In this document: piece by piece, positions 43,233-51,832 of the stretch
How positions within the stretch are numbered: position 1 is the first letter of the stretch
Layout of the letters: every line of letters begins with the position of its first letter
Source: Methanoregula sp.
GTDB lineage: Archaea > Halobacteriota > Methanomicrobia > Methanomicrobiales > Methanospirillaceae
Reading direction: 5' to 3'
NCBI RefSeq assembly: GCF_023227875.1
Contig: NZ_JALOCH010000008.1
Span: 62,001 to 126,000 of the forward strand
Length of the DNA stretch: 64,000 bases
Notes under the pieces: model-generated
Database searches by the model: none
Told to the model about the DNA's origin: nothing
The model's input: only the letters and a program-made list of their open reading frames with translations
Made by a program: the position numbers and the translations under genes

Positions 43233-44240
43233 TTATTGTTTGAGGAAGGTCCTGCCCTTCTCATGACTGATTCCCAAATCCTCCCTGAGGCTCAGGAGTA
43301 TCTCTGCGGGCTTGACCCGAAGCCGTGGATTCTGAAACCCACCATCCTTGGTCTTTTCCACGGCGTCCCGATATGCAGCAAGCTTTGCAAGCACGGGTTC
43401 AGGAATCTGGTTATTATTTTTCCTGCTGGCATCGACTATCCCTGTCAACAATTCTGACATTGCTATCGAGTTGAGATAATCGGTAATCTCGTTTTTATAC
43501 CGCACCCGTTTCAAGAGCATCTTCTTCAAAAACTCCCGAGTTTTTTCGGGCACCTCGTGCAACATCATCTTATCGAGGTTTTCTTTGAACATGCAGTAGA
43601 TAAACAGGTCATAAACCGCAGCATTTGAAAGATAATACTGAGCTAAGACGGGATCATAAAGTCCTGTATCCCGGGATCTGATCATCGGCTGGAGGAACAA
43701 TGGTTTCAAGGTCAGGATGAGATTACTTGATATTTCATACTGGAGACATAACTCGAAAAAAACCCTGGACATCTTTAACATGGTTAAAAGATCTTTTTCA
43801 GATATTTTCTCCGACTTGTAAAACCGCTGCTCGTAAATGAACTCAGCTATCCAGTCACTGTCCCGCATATCTTCTTGTATACTAACGAATTCAGGATCGT
43901 TGTAGATTGCCCACAGGACACGAAAATTTCGTTTGATGGAATAAACCGGCCCCATCCCCTTGAAGGGATCTTTTGCCCCGGAATGAATTTTCTTTTCAAT
44001 ATATCCCCGGTCTTTAAGATTTTTCAGGGGGCGCCAGATATGCGAATATTTGTCTTTTCCTTTGCCATCGAGTTCGCACATTTCCGTGATATGACTGACA
44101 GCCATGGCCTCATAACAAAAGAGCAAACGCATGATCTGTTGCCGGCGTTTCTGGTTCTCTCTTTTACTGGTCTTGTCCTCTTTTTGTGACAAGTCCTGTT
44201 CAGGTACTAATTCATCATCGGGTTCTCCTTCTTCAGACAT
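43233..44240 (-). CDS. Winged-helix-like protein of element 2
   Basis: A 335-aa protein, convergent with int2 with a 15-bp gap. After a charged N-terminal tail, residues about 30-105 look like a winged helix (QQIMRLLFCYEAMAVSHITEM, IWRPLKNLKDRGYIEKKI, YSIKRNFRVLW). A helical C-terminal domain of unknown role follows, in the same layout as the element 1 gene at 37002-37826. Upstream, TTAAACATTATGTTTAG (about 44296-44312) is an inverted repeat that could be its operator. Likely an element regulator. Confidence 0.6.
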   Translation of the reverse strand: MSEEGEPDDELVPEQDLSQKEDKTSKRENQKRRQQIMRLLFCYEAMAVSHITEMCELDGKGKDKYSHIWRPLKNLKDRGYIEKKIHSGAKDPFKGMGPVYSIKRNFRVLWAIYNDPEFVSIQEDMRDSDWIAEFIYEQRFYKSEKISEKDLLTMLKMSRVFFELCLQYEISSNLILTLKPLFLQPMIRSRDTGLYDPVLAQYYLSNAAVYDLFIYCMFKENLDKMMLHEVPEKTREFLKKMLLKRVRYKNEITDYLNSIAMSELLTGIVDASRKNNNQIPEPVLAKLAAYRDAVEKTKDGGFQNPRLRVKPAEILLSLREDLGISHEKGRTFLKQ

Positions 44241-44453
44241 ATGAACACCATTTAGATATTTTCTGTTGATAATCCCAATTAAACCTACAAACTATTAAAC
44301 ATTATGTTTAGATTTTTAACAATTTTAACTTATCTAATATCTACAAATTCTTTTAAATTTGCAATTGGACACAAATTTCTTGCATATTTCAAAAAATACG
44401 TCAATATCCGCCAATAAATTATTGCCCCCGAGCTAAGTCTCCTTGGGAACACG

Positions 44454-44609
44454 ATGAAAACGAGGCAGGTAACCTTCGAACAGCGGGCACATCTCGATGA
44501 CCTACATCGGCTCGTCCTGGATGAACTTTGCCAGCGTTATCCCGACGAATGGGAGCTCGTTGATTCGGTCCCCCCGTCCGCCAAAGGCAGACGGATAAAA
44601 CCAAGATAG
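44454..44609 (+). CDS. Small conserved element protein, ~50 aa (element 2 copy)
   Basis: A 51-aa frame starting MKTRQVTFEQRAHLDDLHRL, matching the element 1 gene at 38060-38212 in its core LHRLV.DEL motif and in position. It ends basic (AKGRRIKPR). A GGGAAC precedes the ATG. It is too short to stand out alone; conservation in both elements supports it. Function unknown. Confidence 0.65.
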   Translation: MKTRQVTFEQRAHLDDLHRLVLDELCQRYPDEWELVDSVPPSAKGRRIKPR

Positions 44610-44617
44610 CGGAGGGA

Positions 44618-44887
44618 TTGAGGATTCCAACGGGATTACGAGGCTTTGCGGCCTCCACACGCGATGCAGTTTTTAAGATCAGAGAGGTGTTTGGCAGCTC
44701 AGAATTCCATTATCGTCACGCCATTGAGAGATGCCACATCACCCGCAAGCAGTTTGGAAAACTCCGGACTGACGGCATCCTGGTTAAGAATGGAAGCCAC
44801 TGGCCTGCACGTTGGAGACTTGCTCAGCGATATCTCTCGACACCGCCTGAGCCACACCCTTCCACCTCTCTTACGGAAGTGAAATGA
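44618..44887 (+). CDS. Conserved element protein, possible HTH (element 2 copy)
   Basis: An 89-aa protein homologous to 38217-38594 of element 1 across TGLRGF, SSEFHYRHA, LRTDGILVKN and ARWRLAQRYLS, and probably a small helix-turn-helix protein. The start is odd. The TTG at 44618 follows GGAGGG by only 2 nt. The codon that aligns with the ATG of element 1 is an ATT at 44624, which sits about 8 nt from the same GGAGGG, an ideal distance. A non-standard ATT start is therefore possible. Confidence 0.6.
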   Translation: MRIPTGLRGFAASTRDAVFKIREVFGSSEFHYRHAIERCHITRKQFGKLRTDGILVKNGSHWPARWRLAQRYLSTPPEPHPSTSLTEVK

Positions 44888-45355
44888 TTGACAGAAAAAA
44901 GTGTAGATAATGAGGTTACACTCCGGTGTAAGCCAAAGGATCCCTCGGATCCTGAAACGTTAGTTTGTCGAATAGTGTCAGGGCCGGCAACTTCCGTAAA
45001 GGAGCCGGCTCCTGAAGCGTTGTCAAAGACCCCGCAGCCCAATCCCCCTGTCGCAGACACGCGGGCACCGGTTATTTCCGACAATTCCCTTCAGCAGGAT
45101 GACGTGACACTGACCGTGCGCAGAGTAAAGAGGGACGGGAAGGTTGTTATTGAAGTCTTTGAGCCGGATGCATGCCCTGTGAAAACAGCGGACACATCAT
45201 CCGGTTCCAAGCCCGAACCCAATCACACCGCTGATGAGCAGAAGAGACTTGAGCTCACGGGATGTGATGGGAAGCACTGTACCATATCCAAGTTCAAGGC
45301 ATTCAAAAAGAAGAAGCAGGCCATTAAGGATGCCAAGGGCGGGGGAGGGGAGTGA
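44888..45355 (+). CDS. Small linker-rich protein of element 2
   Basis: A 155-aa protein starting at a TTG directly after the previous stop (AAGTGAAATGATTG). It is mostly disordered in appearance, rich in Pro, Thr, Lys, Asp and Ser, with two short beta-like segments (VTLRCKPKDPSDPETLVCRIV and VTLTVRRVKRDGKVVIEVFE; each about 20 residues) and a Cys motif GCDGKHC. The C-terminus is Lys/Gly-rich. It holds the third position of the element core, as 38658-39029 does in element 1. Function unknown. Confidence 0.5.
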   Translation: MTEKSVDNEVTLRCKPKDPSDPETLVCRIVSGPATSVKEPAPEALSKTPQPNPPVADTRAPVISDNSLQQDDVTLTVRRVKRDGKVVIEVFEPDACPVKTADTSSGSKPEPNHTADEQKRLELTGCDGKHCTISKFKAFKKKKQAIKDAKGGGGE

Positions 45356-45418
45356 TACCCATCTCCTTCCTTTGGACATTCCATCGGGTTTGTTTTAGTG
45401 AGAATAAGAGGTGTAGCA

Positions 45419-45679
45419 ATGGCTCTGTGTCGCCCGTATTGTAAGGATATTATTTCAAATGGATATGTTTATAGATCATTAAATAAATTATTAACTACTA
45501 TGGGAGATGAAGGCGGGGCAATTGGGATAATTATTGCTGCTATTATCATTGTGATAATTGTTGTTATGATCATTTCAGTGATCATTGCGATTAGTGCCGT
45601 TATTGGAACTTTGTTTGGGGGAGGCACTGCAGTATCTAATTATTATAAATCTTTTCGTAGTAATGTAGCACTTCGGTAA
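45419..45679 (+). CDS. Small membrane protein at the head of the cassette
   Basis: An 86-aa protein with one very long hydrophobic stretch rich in Ile and Val (AIGIIIAAIIIVIIVVMIISV onward, about residues 33-63), enough for one or two membrane helices, then a glycine turn (GTLFGGGTAVSNYYKSF). AAGAGGTG lies 5-10 nt ahead of the ATG at 45419 (a GTG at 45398 opens the frame); an ATG at 45500 (MGDEGGAIG) would trim it to the membrane part. It is 33 bp from the membrane GTPase and may be its membrane partner. Confidence 0.55.
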   Translation: MALCRPYCKDIISNGYVYRSLNKLLTTMGDEGGAIGIIIAAIIIVIIVVMIISVIIAISAVIGTLFGGGTAVSNYYKSFRSNVALR

Positions 45680-45712
45680 CTATGGAAAATTTATTTTATT
45701 GATGTGATTCTC

Positions 45713-47161
45713 ATGATAATTCAACCTGCACGTAAAAGCTATTATTTTGAAAAGGGGTATACGGACTTATTTAATACAATTAAAGGCGCCTGGACAAATA
45801 ACAAGACATCAGCAACTCATTATTGGTCCGAACTAAAAAATGTAAATAGTAATCCCAATTGTAGTGGATGGGAAAAACTTTTCAAATCCGTATTATATAT
45901 ATTCGCAACACTCGCTGTTGTAATCGTTGGTACAATTGTTACGATCTTAATAAGCATCATCCACATTCTCGTATTAATCTGTGTAATGATTTTAATATAT
46001 ATAGGATTTTCAATAATTTGGGGAATTGATCGAATTTATCTTATCCGGAACCGGATTTTTTCACCGTGCACAGTTTGTACTAAGAGTTCAGAATTCCTCA
46101 TTCCAACGTATTTATGCCCAAAATGCGGGAGAGAACATACAAGATTAACACCAGGCGTTTATGGGATCCTCAAACGCGAGTGTAACTGTGGCACGTTGCT
46201 TCCAACAACGTTTTTCAATGGCAGGAAAGATCTAAAAGCGATATGCCCAAATCCAGAATGTAAAGCCCCGATTTATGGTAGAGAGTCGATGCCGATATGT
46301 ATACCTGTTGTTGGTGGGCCAGCGGTTGGGAAAACCGTTTTTATTACGGCGTTCGTAAAGAAATTTGTTGAATCGATTGTTCCTGCAAGCAATTGGGAGA
46401 TTGAGCAATATAGTCCAGAAAAAGAAAAACTTATTGAGAGTATCATAAAAAATTACAATGACGGCAGAGTTACTAAGACTATCGATAGAAGTGCCATCAC
46501 ATTTAATTTTTTTCTGAAAAGTAAAAACGGTCTTTGGCATACTGAAAAATTATTTTTTATTTATGATATAGCTGGTGAAGTATTCGGCGGAGAAATTGAA
46601 GACCGATTACAAAAGCAATATTTGTATTGTCATGGAGTTGTTTTTATCATTGACCCCTTTTCAAGTCCGGATGTCATGAACGATTATTCATCAAAAATCT
46701 CTCCTTCAGATATAACACAAATTAGCCAAACTAATCCAAATGATGCATTGGATATTTTTATTCAGAAACTTCAAGACATTGCCGGGCTTTCTCCAAGTGA
46801 TCTTTCAAAAGTTCCAATTGCGGTTGTTATAAATAAAACAGATATTGCGGGATTACATAGCGTATTCGATAAAACTGCTCTAACAGAAATTATCACAAGA
46901 ACACCAAAAAAGAAGCTTAACTATAGTGATGCTCAAGATGTAGCTTGTAGAGAATTCCTTAAAAGGAATGGAATGGGGAATCTGGTTCAAACAATTGAGA
47001 TGAAATTTAAAACTCACAAATTTTTTGATTGTAGTGCCTTGGGCCACTCAATTGGGCAAGGATCGTTTAAACCATTGCATGTCATGGATCCAATGAGATG
47101 GCTTCTTTCAAAAATTGATAAGGATATTGCAAAAAGTTGGAGGCAGCCTGAAGATGACTGA
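45713..47161 (+). CDS. Membrane-anchored zinc-ribbon GTPase (DO-GTPase-like)
   Basis: A 482-aa protein. An N-terminal part (about 1-55) is followed by a membrane region with two helices (ATLAVVIVGTIVTILISII, LVLICVMILIYIGFSIIW, about 60-105). Zinc-ribbon cysteines come next (CTVCTK, CPKCGRE, CNCGTL, CPNPECKAP, about 120-185). The GTPase domain has P-loop GGPAVGKT (about residue 201), DIAGE in place of DxxG (about 285) and NKTD (about 376). It resembles the double-GTPase families linked to bacterial and archaeal conflict systems. The stop overlaps the grpE-like start by 8 bp. A GTG at 45704 is an alternative start. Confidence 0.8.
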   Translation: MIIQPARKSYYFEKGYTDLFNTIKGAWTNNKTSATHYWSELKNVNSNPNCSGWEKLFKSVLYIFATLAVVIVGTIVTILISIIHILVLICVMILIYIGFSIIWGIDRIYLIRNRIFSPCTVCTKSSEFLIPTYLCPKCGREHTRLTPGVYGILKRECNCGTLLPTTFFNGRKDLKAICPNPECKAPIYGRESMPICIPVVGGPAVGKTVFITAFVKKFVESIVPASNWEIEQYSPEKEKLIESIIKNYNDGRVTKTIDRSAITFNFFLKSKNGLWHTEKLFFIYDIAGEVFGGEIEDRLQKQYLYCHGVVFIIDPFSSPDVMNDYSSKISPSDITQISQTNPNDALDIFIQKLQDIAGLSPSDLSKVPIAVVINKTDIAGLHSVFDKTALTEIITRTPKKKLNYSDAQDVACREFLKRNGMGNLVQTIEMKFKTHKFFDCSALGHSIGQGSFKPLHVMDPMRWLLSKIDKDIAKSWRQPEDD

Positions 47162-47963
47162 ACAAGGCAGTTCACAAGAGGATCTGACAGATGCTGAGAT
47201 CCTTCCCGATAAGAAAGGAGGCTTTCCTGAAAACGAGATTCTCGACTCCCCTCCACGAGATAATATAAATCCTGATACAACCACTGGATCCCCCTCTCCA
47301 ATTAGTGGATCAGGTACCCATCAGGCTCCGGATGTGAAACCTGATCATGAGTTTTCTTGTCAGACCCCCGGCAGCGAAGAAAAACTTTTAGGACAGATCC
47401 AAAAGTTACAGCAGGCACTGGCAGAATCAGCCCGACGTGAAGAGGAGCTGGTTCACTTGGTAAATGAACAGAACCGGTTGTTCAAGGTCCGTTTCTCCCA
47501 GGATGAACAGAAAGAGAAGATGATTGACAAAATGCATGAGGAATTACAGAAACTGAAATCAGATCTCTACAAAAATCTGGTCAGGCCTGTTCTGGGGGAT
47601 GTACTTCGTATCAGGGATAATATGCGCAGGATGGAAACAGATCTTAATAAAAAATATCCTGATGGTATGGTTCCAATCAAGATTTTTTCAGATTATAGTC
47701 TTGATCTGGCAGATTTACTCGAAGATCATGGCGTTGAGATTTTTGAAGAAAAGGCCGGGACACCATTCATTCCGATAAAACAAAAAGTGATCACCCGCGT
47801 TGCAACCGGCAACAAGGAACTCACCGGGATTATTAGCCGTACTATATGCAGTGGCTACATATATAATGGCCAAGTAATCTCTCCACAAAAAGTGGATGTA
47901 TATTATTTCGAAGAACCAAAGCAAAACGTTGATCCTGGTGATGAGACAACTCAACCGAATTAA
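47154..47963 (+). CDS. GrpE-like nucleotide exchange factor
   Basis: A 269-aa protein. The first ~75 residues are acidic and disordered-looking (Glu, Asp, Pro, Ser). A coiled coil follows (LLGQIQKLQQALAESARREEEL, about 77-140), then a beta-rich C-terminal domain with GIISRTICSGYIYNGQVISPQKVDVY, which corresponds to the GrpE head with its late GY...G.VIRPA.V pattern. GrpE releases ADP from Hsp70. It overlaps the GTPase gene, has TTGGAGG as ribosome-binding site and precedes hsp70 by 10 bp, so it is probably a dedicated partner of the two Hsp70s in this cassette. Confidence 0.8.
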   Translation: MTEQGSSQEDLTDAEILPDKKGGFPENEILDSPPRDNINPDTTTGSPSPISGSGTHQAPDVKPDHEFSCQTPGSEEKLLGQIQKLQQALAESARREEELVHLVNEQNRLFKVRFSQDEQKEKMIDKMHEELQKLKSDLYKNLVRPVLGDVLRIRDNMRRMETDLNKKYPDGMVPIKIFSDYSLDLADLLEDHGVEIFEEKAGTPFIPIKQKVITRVATGNKELTGIISRTICSGYIYNGQVISPQKVDVYYFEEPKQNVDPGDETTQPN

Positions 47964-47973
47964 GGAGGAAAAC

Positions 47974-49572
47974 ATGTCTGAATTATTAAAGCTGTTTGGC
48001 ATTGATCTTGGGACTACCTATTCCTGTATTGCATATGTCGATGAAACCGGAAGACCTGTAATTGTGAACAATTCCGAAGGAACACCAACAACCCCTTCAG
48101 TTGTGTATTTTGAGTCAGCACAAAATATTGTTGTGGGGCAGGTCGCAAAGGATACCGCTGAGATTGAACCACAAAAGACTGTGCAATTTGTGAAGCGGCA
48201 GATAGGGAAGGTTAAGGAAGTATATAAGCTCGGAGAAAAACCGATCTCTCCTGAAGAGGTCTCATCGCATATTCTCAAAAAGGTTGCACAGGACGCAGAG
48301 AAGGAACTGGGGGCACCAGTGAAGGATGTGGTGATTACCTGTCCGGCATATTTTGGTGATGAGGAAAGGAATTCGACAAAAGACGCCGGAATCCTCGCAG
48401 GTTTCAATGTCCTTGCTATTATTAATGAACCCACCGCAGCTGCGCTTTCCTATGGTGCAACATTGGGTGGGGCAGAAAAAGTGCTTCTGGTTCTGGACCT
48501 TGGTGGCGGGACATTTGATGTCACCATCCTGAAAGTAGGAAAATCCATTGAAACTGTTTGTACGGGCGGGGATTACAACCTCGGTGGCAAGGACTGGGAT
48601 GACAGCATTATCCGGTACCTCAAAGATGAGTTTTCAAACCAGACCGGGTGCACTGATGATATCACGGAGAATCTCGAAACCCTGCAATCATTACGGGCAT
48701 CTGCAGAAAAGGCCAAAATACAGTTGAGCGGGAAAGAGACAACAACCATAACCGTCCAGCATGATGGAACACGAGCAAGGGTTGAACTCAGCAGGGAGAA
48801 ATTCAATACCCTTACCGCAAACTTACTCAGCCAGGTCATTTCTCTGACAGATGATGTAATCAGACAAGCCCAGGAAAAAGGGATCAGTAAATTTGATGAG
48901 ATAATCCTGGTTGGTGGGTCCTGCCGGATGCCTCAGGTTATGGAGGCTGTAAAAAGCAAATATGGGATGGATCCCAAACTGCAGGACCCTGATGCCGCTG
49001 TTGCCAAAGGTGCTGCTTTATATGCAGTCATGAAAAAGAAGGGGGAAATCGATTCCGCTCCCCCGTCTGAAAGTAAAGAGCCGATACCCAGCCTGCCTCC
49101 AATACGGTACGGAAATGGCGATCAGTTACCCACAATCACGGATGTTACAAGTAAGACGTTTGGTGTTGAAGCAGTCGATAAACAGAAAAAACCCTTCATC
49201 TCAAATCTGATTATGCGGGACACCTCCATTCCGACAGAAGTAAGCAGAACGTATGGAACCGTTGATCCCAACCAACCCTCTGTAAGCATTAAGATTTATG
49301 AACATGCGAGTTATGACTCTGAAATGGCTCTCCCAAAAGACGCTGAAAGCCTTGTAATTGGCCAGACAGAGCTTACCCTTCCCCCGAACCTGCCCGCGGG
49401 TGCACCGATTAAAATCACTTTCAAACTCAATGAAAATGGGATTTTGGAAATTTTTGCATTGGATCTTACCGGAAATCGTTCAGTAACTGCAACAATCGAA
49501 CGAAAAAGCAGTCTTACCAAGGCCCAGCTGGATGAGATCAAGGAACGCAACAAAGGTATCATGGTTACCTGA
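47974..49572 (+). CDS. Hsp70-family chaperone, short form
   Basis: A 532-aa Hsp70. ATPase motifs: phosphate 1 FGIDLGTTYSCIAYV (residues 8-22), connect 1 NEPTAAALSYGA (about 151-162), phosphate 2 LDLGGGTFDVTIL (about 174-186) and adenosine LVGGSCRMPQV (about 312-322). A substrate-binding beta domain covers about 385-505, and the helical lid is nearly absent, making it about 100 residues shorter than DnaK. TAAGGAGGAAAAC gives a strong ribosome-binding site. Its composition and neighbours differ from a housekeeping dnaK-dnaJ-grpE cluster, and it seems specialised for this cassette. Confidence 0.92.
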   Translation: MSELLKLFGIDLGTTYSCIAYVDETGRPVIVNNSEGTPTTPSVVYFESAQNIVVGQVAKDTAEIEPQKTVQFVKRQIGKVKEVYKLGEKPISPEEVSSHILKKVAQDAEKELGAPVKDVVITCPAYFGDEERNSTKDAGILAGFNVLAIINEPTAAALSYGATLGGAEKVLLVLDLGGGTFDVTILKVGKSIETVCTGGDYNLGGKDWDDSIIRYLKDEFSNQTGCTDDITENLETLQSLRASAEKAKIQLSGKETTTITVQHDGTRARVELSREKFNTLTANLLSQVISLTDDVIRQAQEKGISKFDEIILVGGSCRMPQVMEAVKSKYGMDPKLQDPDAAVAKGAALYAVMKKKGEIDSAPPSESKEPIPSLPPIRYGNGDQLPTITDVTSKTFGVEAVDKQKKPFISNLIMRDTSIPTEVSRTYGTVDPNQPSVSIKIYEHASYDSEMALPKDAESLVIGQTELTLPPNLPAGAPIKITFKLNENGILEIFALDLTGNRSVTATIERKSSLTKAQLDEIKERNKGIMVT

Positions 49573-49617
49573 TCCATCTCCATTTTTTGGGTTTTTTATT
49601 TGTAAGTAGGGATATTT

Positions 49618-51792
49618 ATGGGCCTGTCTGTCGGTATTGATCTGGGGACAACGTTTTCTGCCGTGGCCTATGTGGATAAAGAATCAGGTCGCCCCAGAAT
49701 TATTAAAAATAAATTTGGGAAAAACATTACCCCGTCAGTTTTGTGCTTTCACGAGGATTGTGTTCTGTATGGTGATGAGGCCAAAGAATATCAGTCACAG
49801 GGTGATCCAAATGCAATCGCCTTTTTTAAACGACGGATGGGTGATCAACACTTCCAGGTCGCCTATTATGGGAAAAACTACAATGCCGAAGCGCTTTCAG
49901 CGATACTCCTTGAAAATCTTATAAAAGATGCAGAAAACCAAATATCTGAAAAGATTACAGATGCCGTGATAACTGTCCCGGCATATTTCAATAACAGTCA
50001 GCGTGAAGCAACGATCCGTGCCGGGAAACAGGCAGGGGTGAACATAATCTGCATCATCAATGAACCTACGGCAGCTGCGTTTGCGTACGGGCTGAACAAC
50101 AAGGACCATGATATGACAATCCTCGTCTATGACCTTGGTGGTGGAACGTTTGATGTCACCCTTGCAAAGGTAACCGCCGATGCAATAACCGTTCTTGGGA
50201 CAGATGGGGATCACGAGTTAGGCGGAAAAAACTGGGATGATGCAATTGCACGATATCTTGCGAACTGTTTTCTCGAAGAACACGCTATCGATATTTTTGA
50301 GGAGTCTGTCGATTATAATGAACTGATGGTGGACATCGAAAAAGCAAAAAAGCGATTAAGTTCTGCGGAAAGTACAAAAATCTCGCTTTCCTGTTCAGGA
50401 AAAACCAGTACCTATGAGATTTCACGGGTCCAGTTTGCTCACCTCACCTCACATCTGATGAACCAGACCCGTAGTCTCACAGAAGGATTACTAGAAGAAG
50501 TAAATTTGTCCCAGAACGGGCCGCTGACCTGGAGCGGAATCGATGGTGTTCTCCTGGTTGGTGGCTCTACCAGGATGCCGATGGTCTCAGAGTATATCCG
50601 AAAGATGACGGGCGGGGAACCGTTATCCGGTATAAATGTTGATGAAGCCGTTGCCCTGGGAGCAGCTATCCGGGCAAACATTGACCTGGAGGGGAAGGCA
50701 CTCAAGTCTCTTGCTTCAGGTTTATTAGAGGATAGTCGCCCCAGTGAAATCCTGTATGGGCTTCCGGGGGCAAAGGCAATCCGCGATGTAATTTCCCATA
50801 GTCTTGGAATAATCGCAGCAAATGAAGATAATACAAAATTTGTAAACCGGATAATCCTCAAGAAGAACACACCTGTTCCTAATACTCAGACGCGACCTTT
50901 TTCCATCAGTACGAAAAAAGGTGGGACGCATGAGGTTGAGGTCTTCATGCTTCAAGGTGAAAGCGAATTTCCCCTGAACTGCTCAATTTTGGGAAAATAT
51001 GTTTTTTCTGGTATTGAATACACAGGAAAATCAAAGTCTGTACTGGATATCTCCTACTATTATACCCAGAATGGAACAGTCGAAGTATCTGCAGTCCAAC
51101 GTGAGAATGGAAAGCCCCTTGCACTTCGGATCGAAGAAATTCCCGGTGACATGTCATGGGTTAACCAGTCCCCGAATGAATTGGCGCTTGCACAGAGAAA
51201 AAGTGAGATGACTACGATCTTTTTTGCTATTGACCTCTCCGGAAGCATGGTCGGTCAACCTCTGGCCGAAGCAAAAAAAGCAGCACATAATTTTGTAAAG
51301 GAGATGGATCTTTCCTGTACCAATATCGGATTAATTGTGTTTGCCGACTCTGTCCGGGTTATCCTGGAGCCGAGCCGTGATATTAAGGCAATAACCCGTG
51401 GCATCGATTCATGGAAAATGTCTATGGTAGGATATGGTAATTATGCGGAGCCGTTTACAGAATGCCTTGGGATGCAGACGCGATCCGCGATGAAAAACCT
51501 GCTGATGCTGAAATCCCCGAATGAACACCCTGTCTTCGTCATTGTCTTGACAGATGGTGTATGGCAGGATCAGGGGCATGCTGTTGTACAGGCAAAGTCC
51601 TGTCACATGGCAGGAATTCAGGTAATCGCTATTGGTTTTGGAAGTGCGGATAAAGGGTTTCTCAGAAAGATATCATCGACTGATGAAAGTGCATTATTCA
51701 CCAGTCTTAATGATCTTTCATCATCGTTATCAAAGATTGCACAGGCAATCACAGAGCATGAACCTGGTACCAATATCCATTTGCTGAATTGA
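49618..51792 (+). CDS. Hsp70-VWA fusion protein
   Basis: A 724-aa protein. Residues 1-385 are a complete Hsp70 ATPase domain (GIDLGTTFSAVAYV, NEPTAAAFAYGL, DLGGGTFDVTL, LVGGSTRMPMV). About 400-515 is the substrate-binding beta domain. About 530-715 is a von Willebrand factor A domain with an intact metal site (AIDLSGSMVGQ, then the later Thr and TDGVWQDQG). The helical lid of Hsp70 is replaced by the VWA domain. VWA domains bind partner proteins through a metal ion, so this fusion may tie the chaperone to a client. It is 45 bp after the first hsp70. Confidence 0.93.
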   Translation: MGLSVGIDLGTTFSAVAYVDKESGRPRIIKNKFGKNITPSVLCFHEDCVLYGDEAKEYQSQGDPNAIAFFKRRMGDQHFQVAYYGKNYNAEALSAILLENLIKDAENQISEKITDAVITVPAYFNNSQREATIRAGKQAGVNIICIINEPTAAAFAYGLNNKDHDMTILVYDLGGGTFDVTLAKVTADAITVLGTDGDHELGGKNWDDAIARYLANCFLEEHAIDIFEESVDYNELMVDIEKAKKRLSSAESTKISLSCSGKTSTYEISRVQFAHLTSHLMNQTRSLTEGLLEEVNLSQNGPLTWSGIDGVLLVGGSTRMPMVSEYIRKMTGGEPLSGINVDEAVALGAAIRANIDLEGKALKSLASGLLEDSRPSEILYGLPGAKAIRDVISHSLGIIAANEDNTKFVNRIILKKNTPVPNTQTRPFSISTKKGGTHEVEVFMLQGESEFPLNCSILGKYVFSGIEYTGKSKSVLDISYYYTQNGTVEVSAVQRENGKPLALRIEEIPGDMSWVNQSPNELALAQRKSEMTTIFFAIDLSGSMVGQPLAEAKKAAHNFVKEMDLSCTNIGLIVFADSVRVILEPSRDIKAITRGIDSWKMSMVGYGNYAEPFTECLGMQTRSAMKNLLMLKSPNEHPVFVIVLTDGVWQDQGHAVVQAKSCHMAGIQVIAIGFGSADKGFLRKISSTDESALFTSLNDLSSSLSKIAQAITEHEPGTNIHLLN

Positions 51793-51832
51793 ATAACTTG
51801 CTGTCGGAATTAAACTGCCCACTGGTGTGAAA

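Noticed and set aside
47154..49572. Ordinary housekeeping heat-shock operon (grpE-dnaK-dnaJ)
   Set aside because: No adjacent canonical dnaJ, the Hsp70 lacks most of its lid, a second Hsp70 carries a VWA domain, and the neighbours are GTPases, a GAP1-like protein and a nuclease inside an integrative element.
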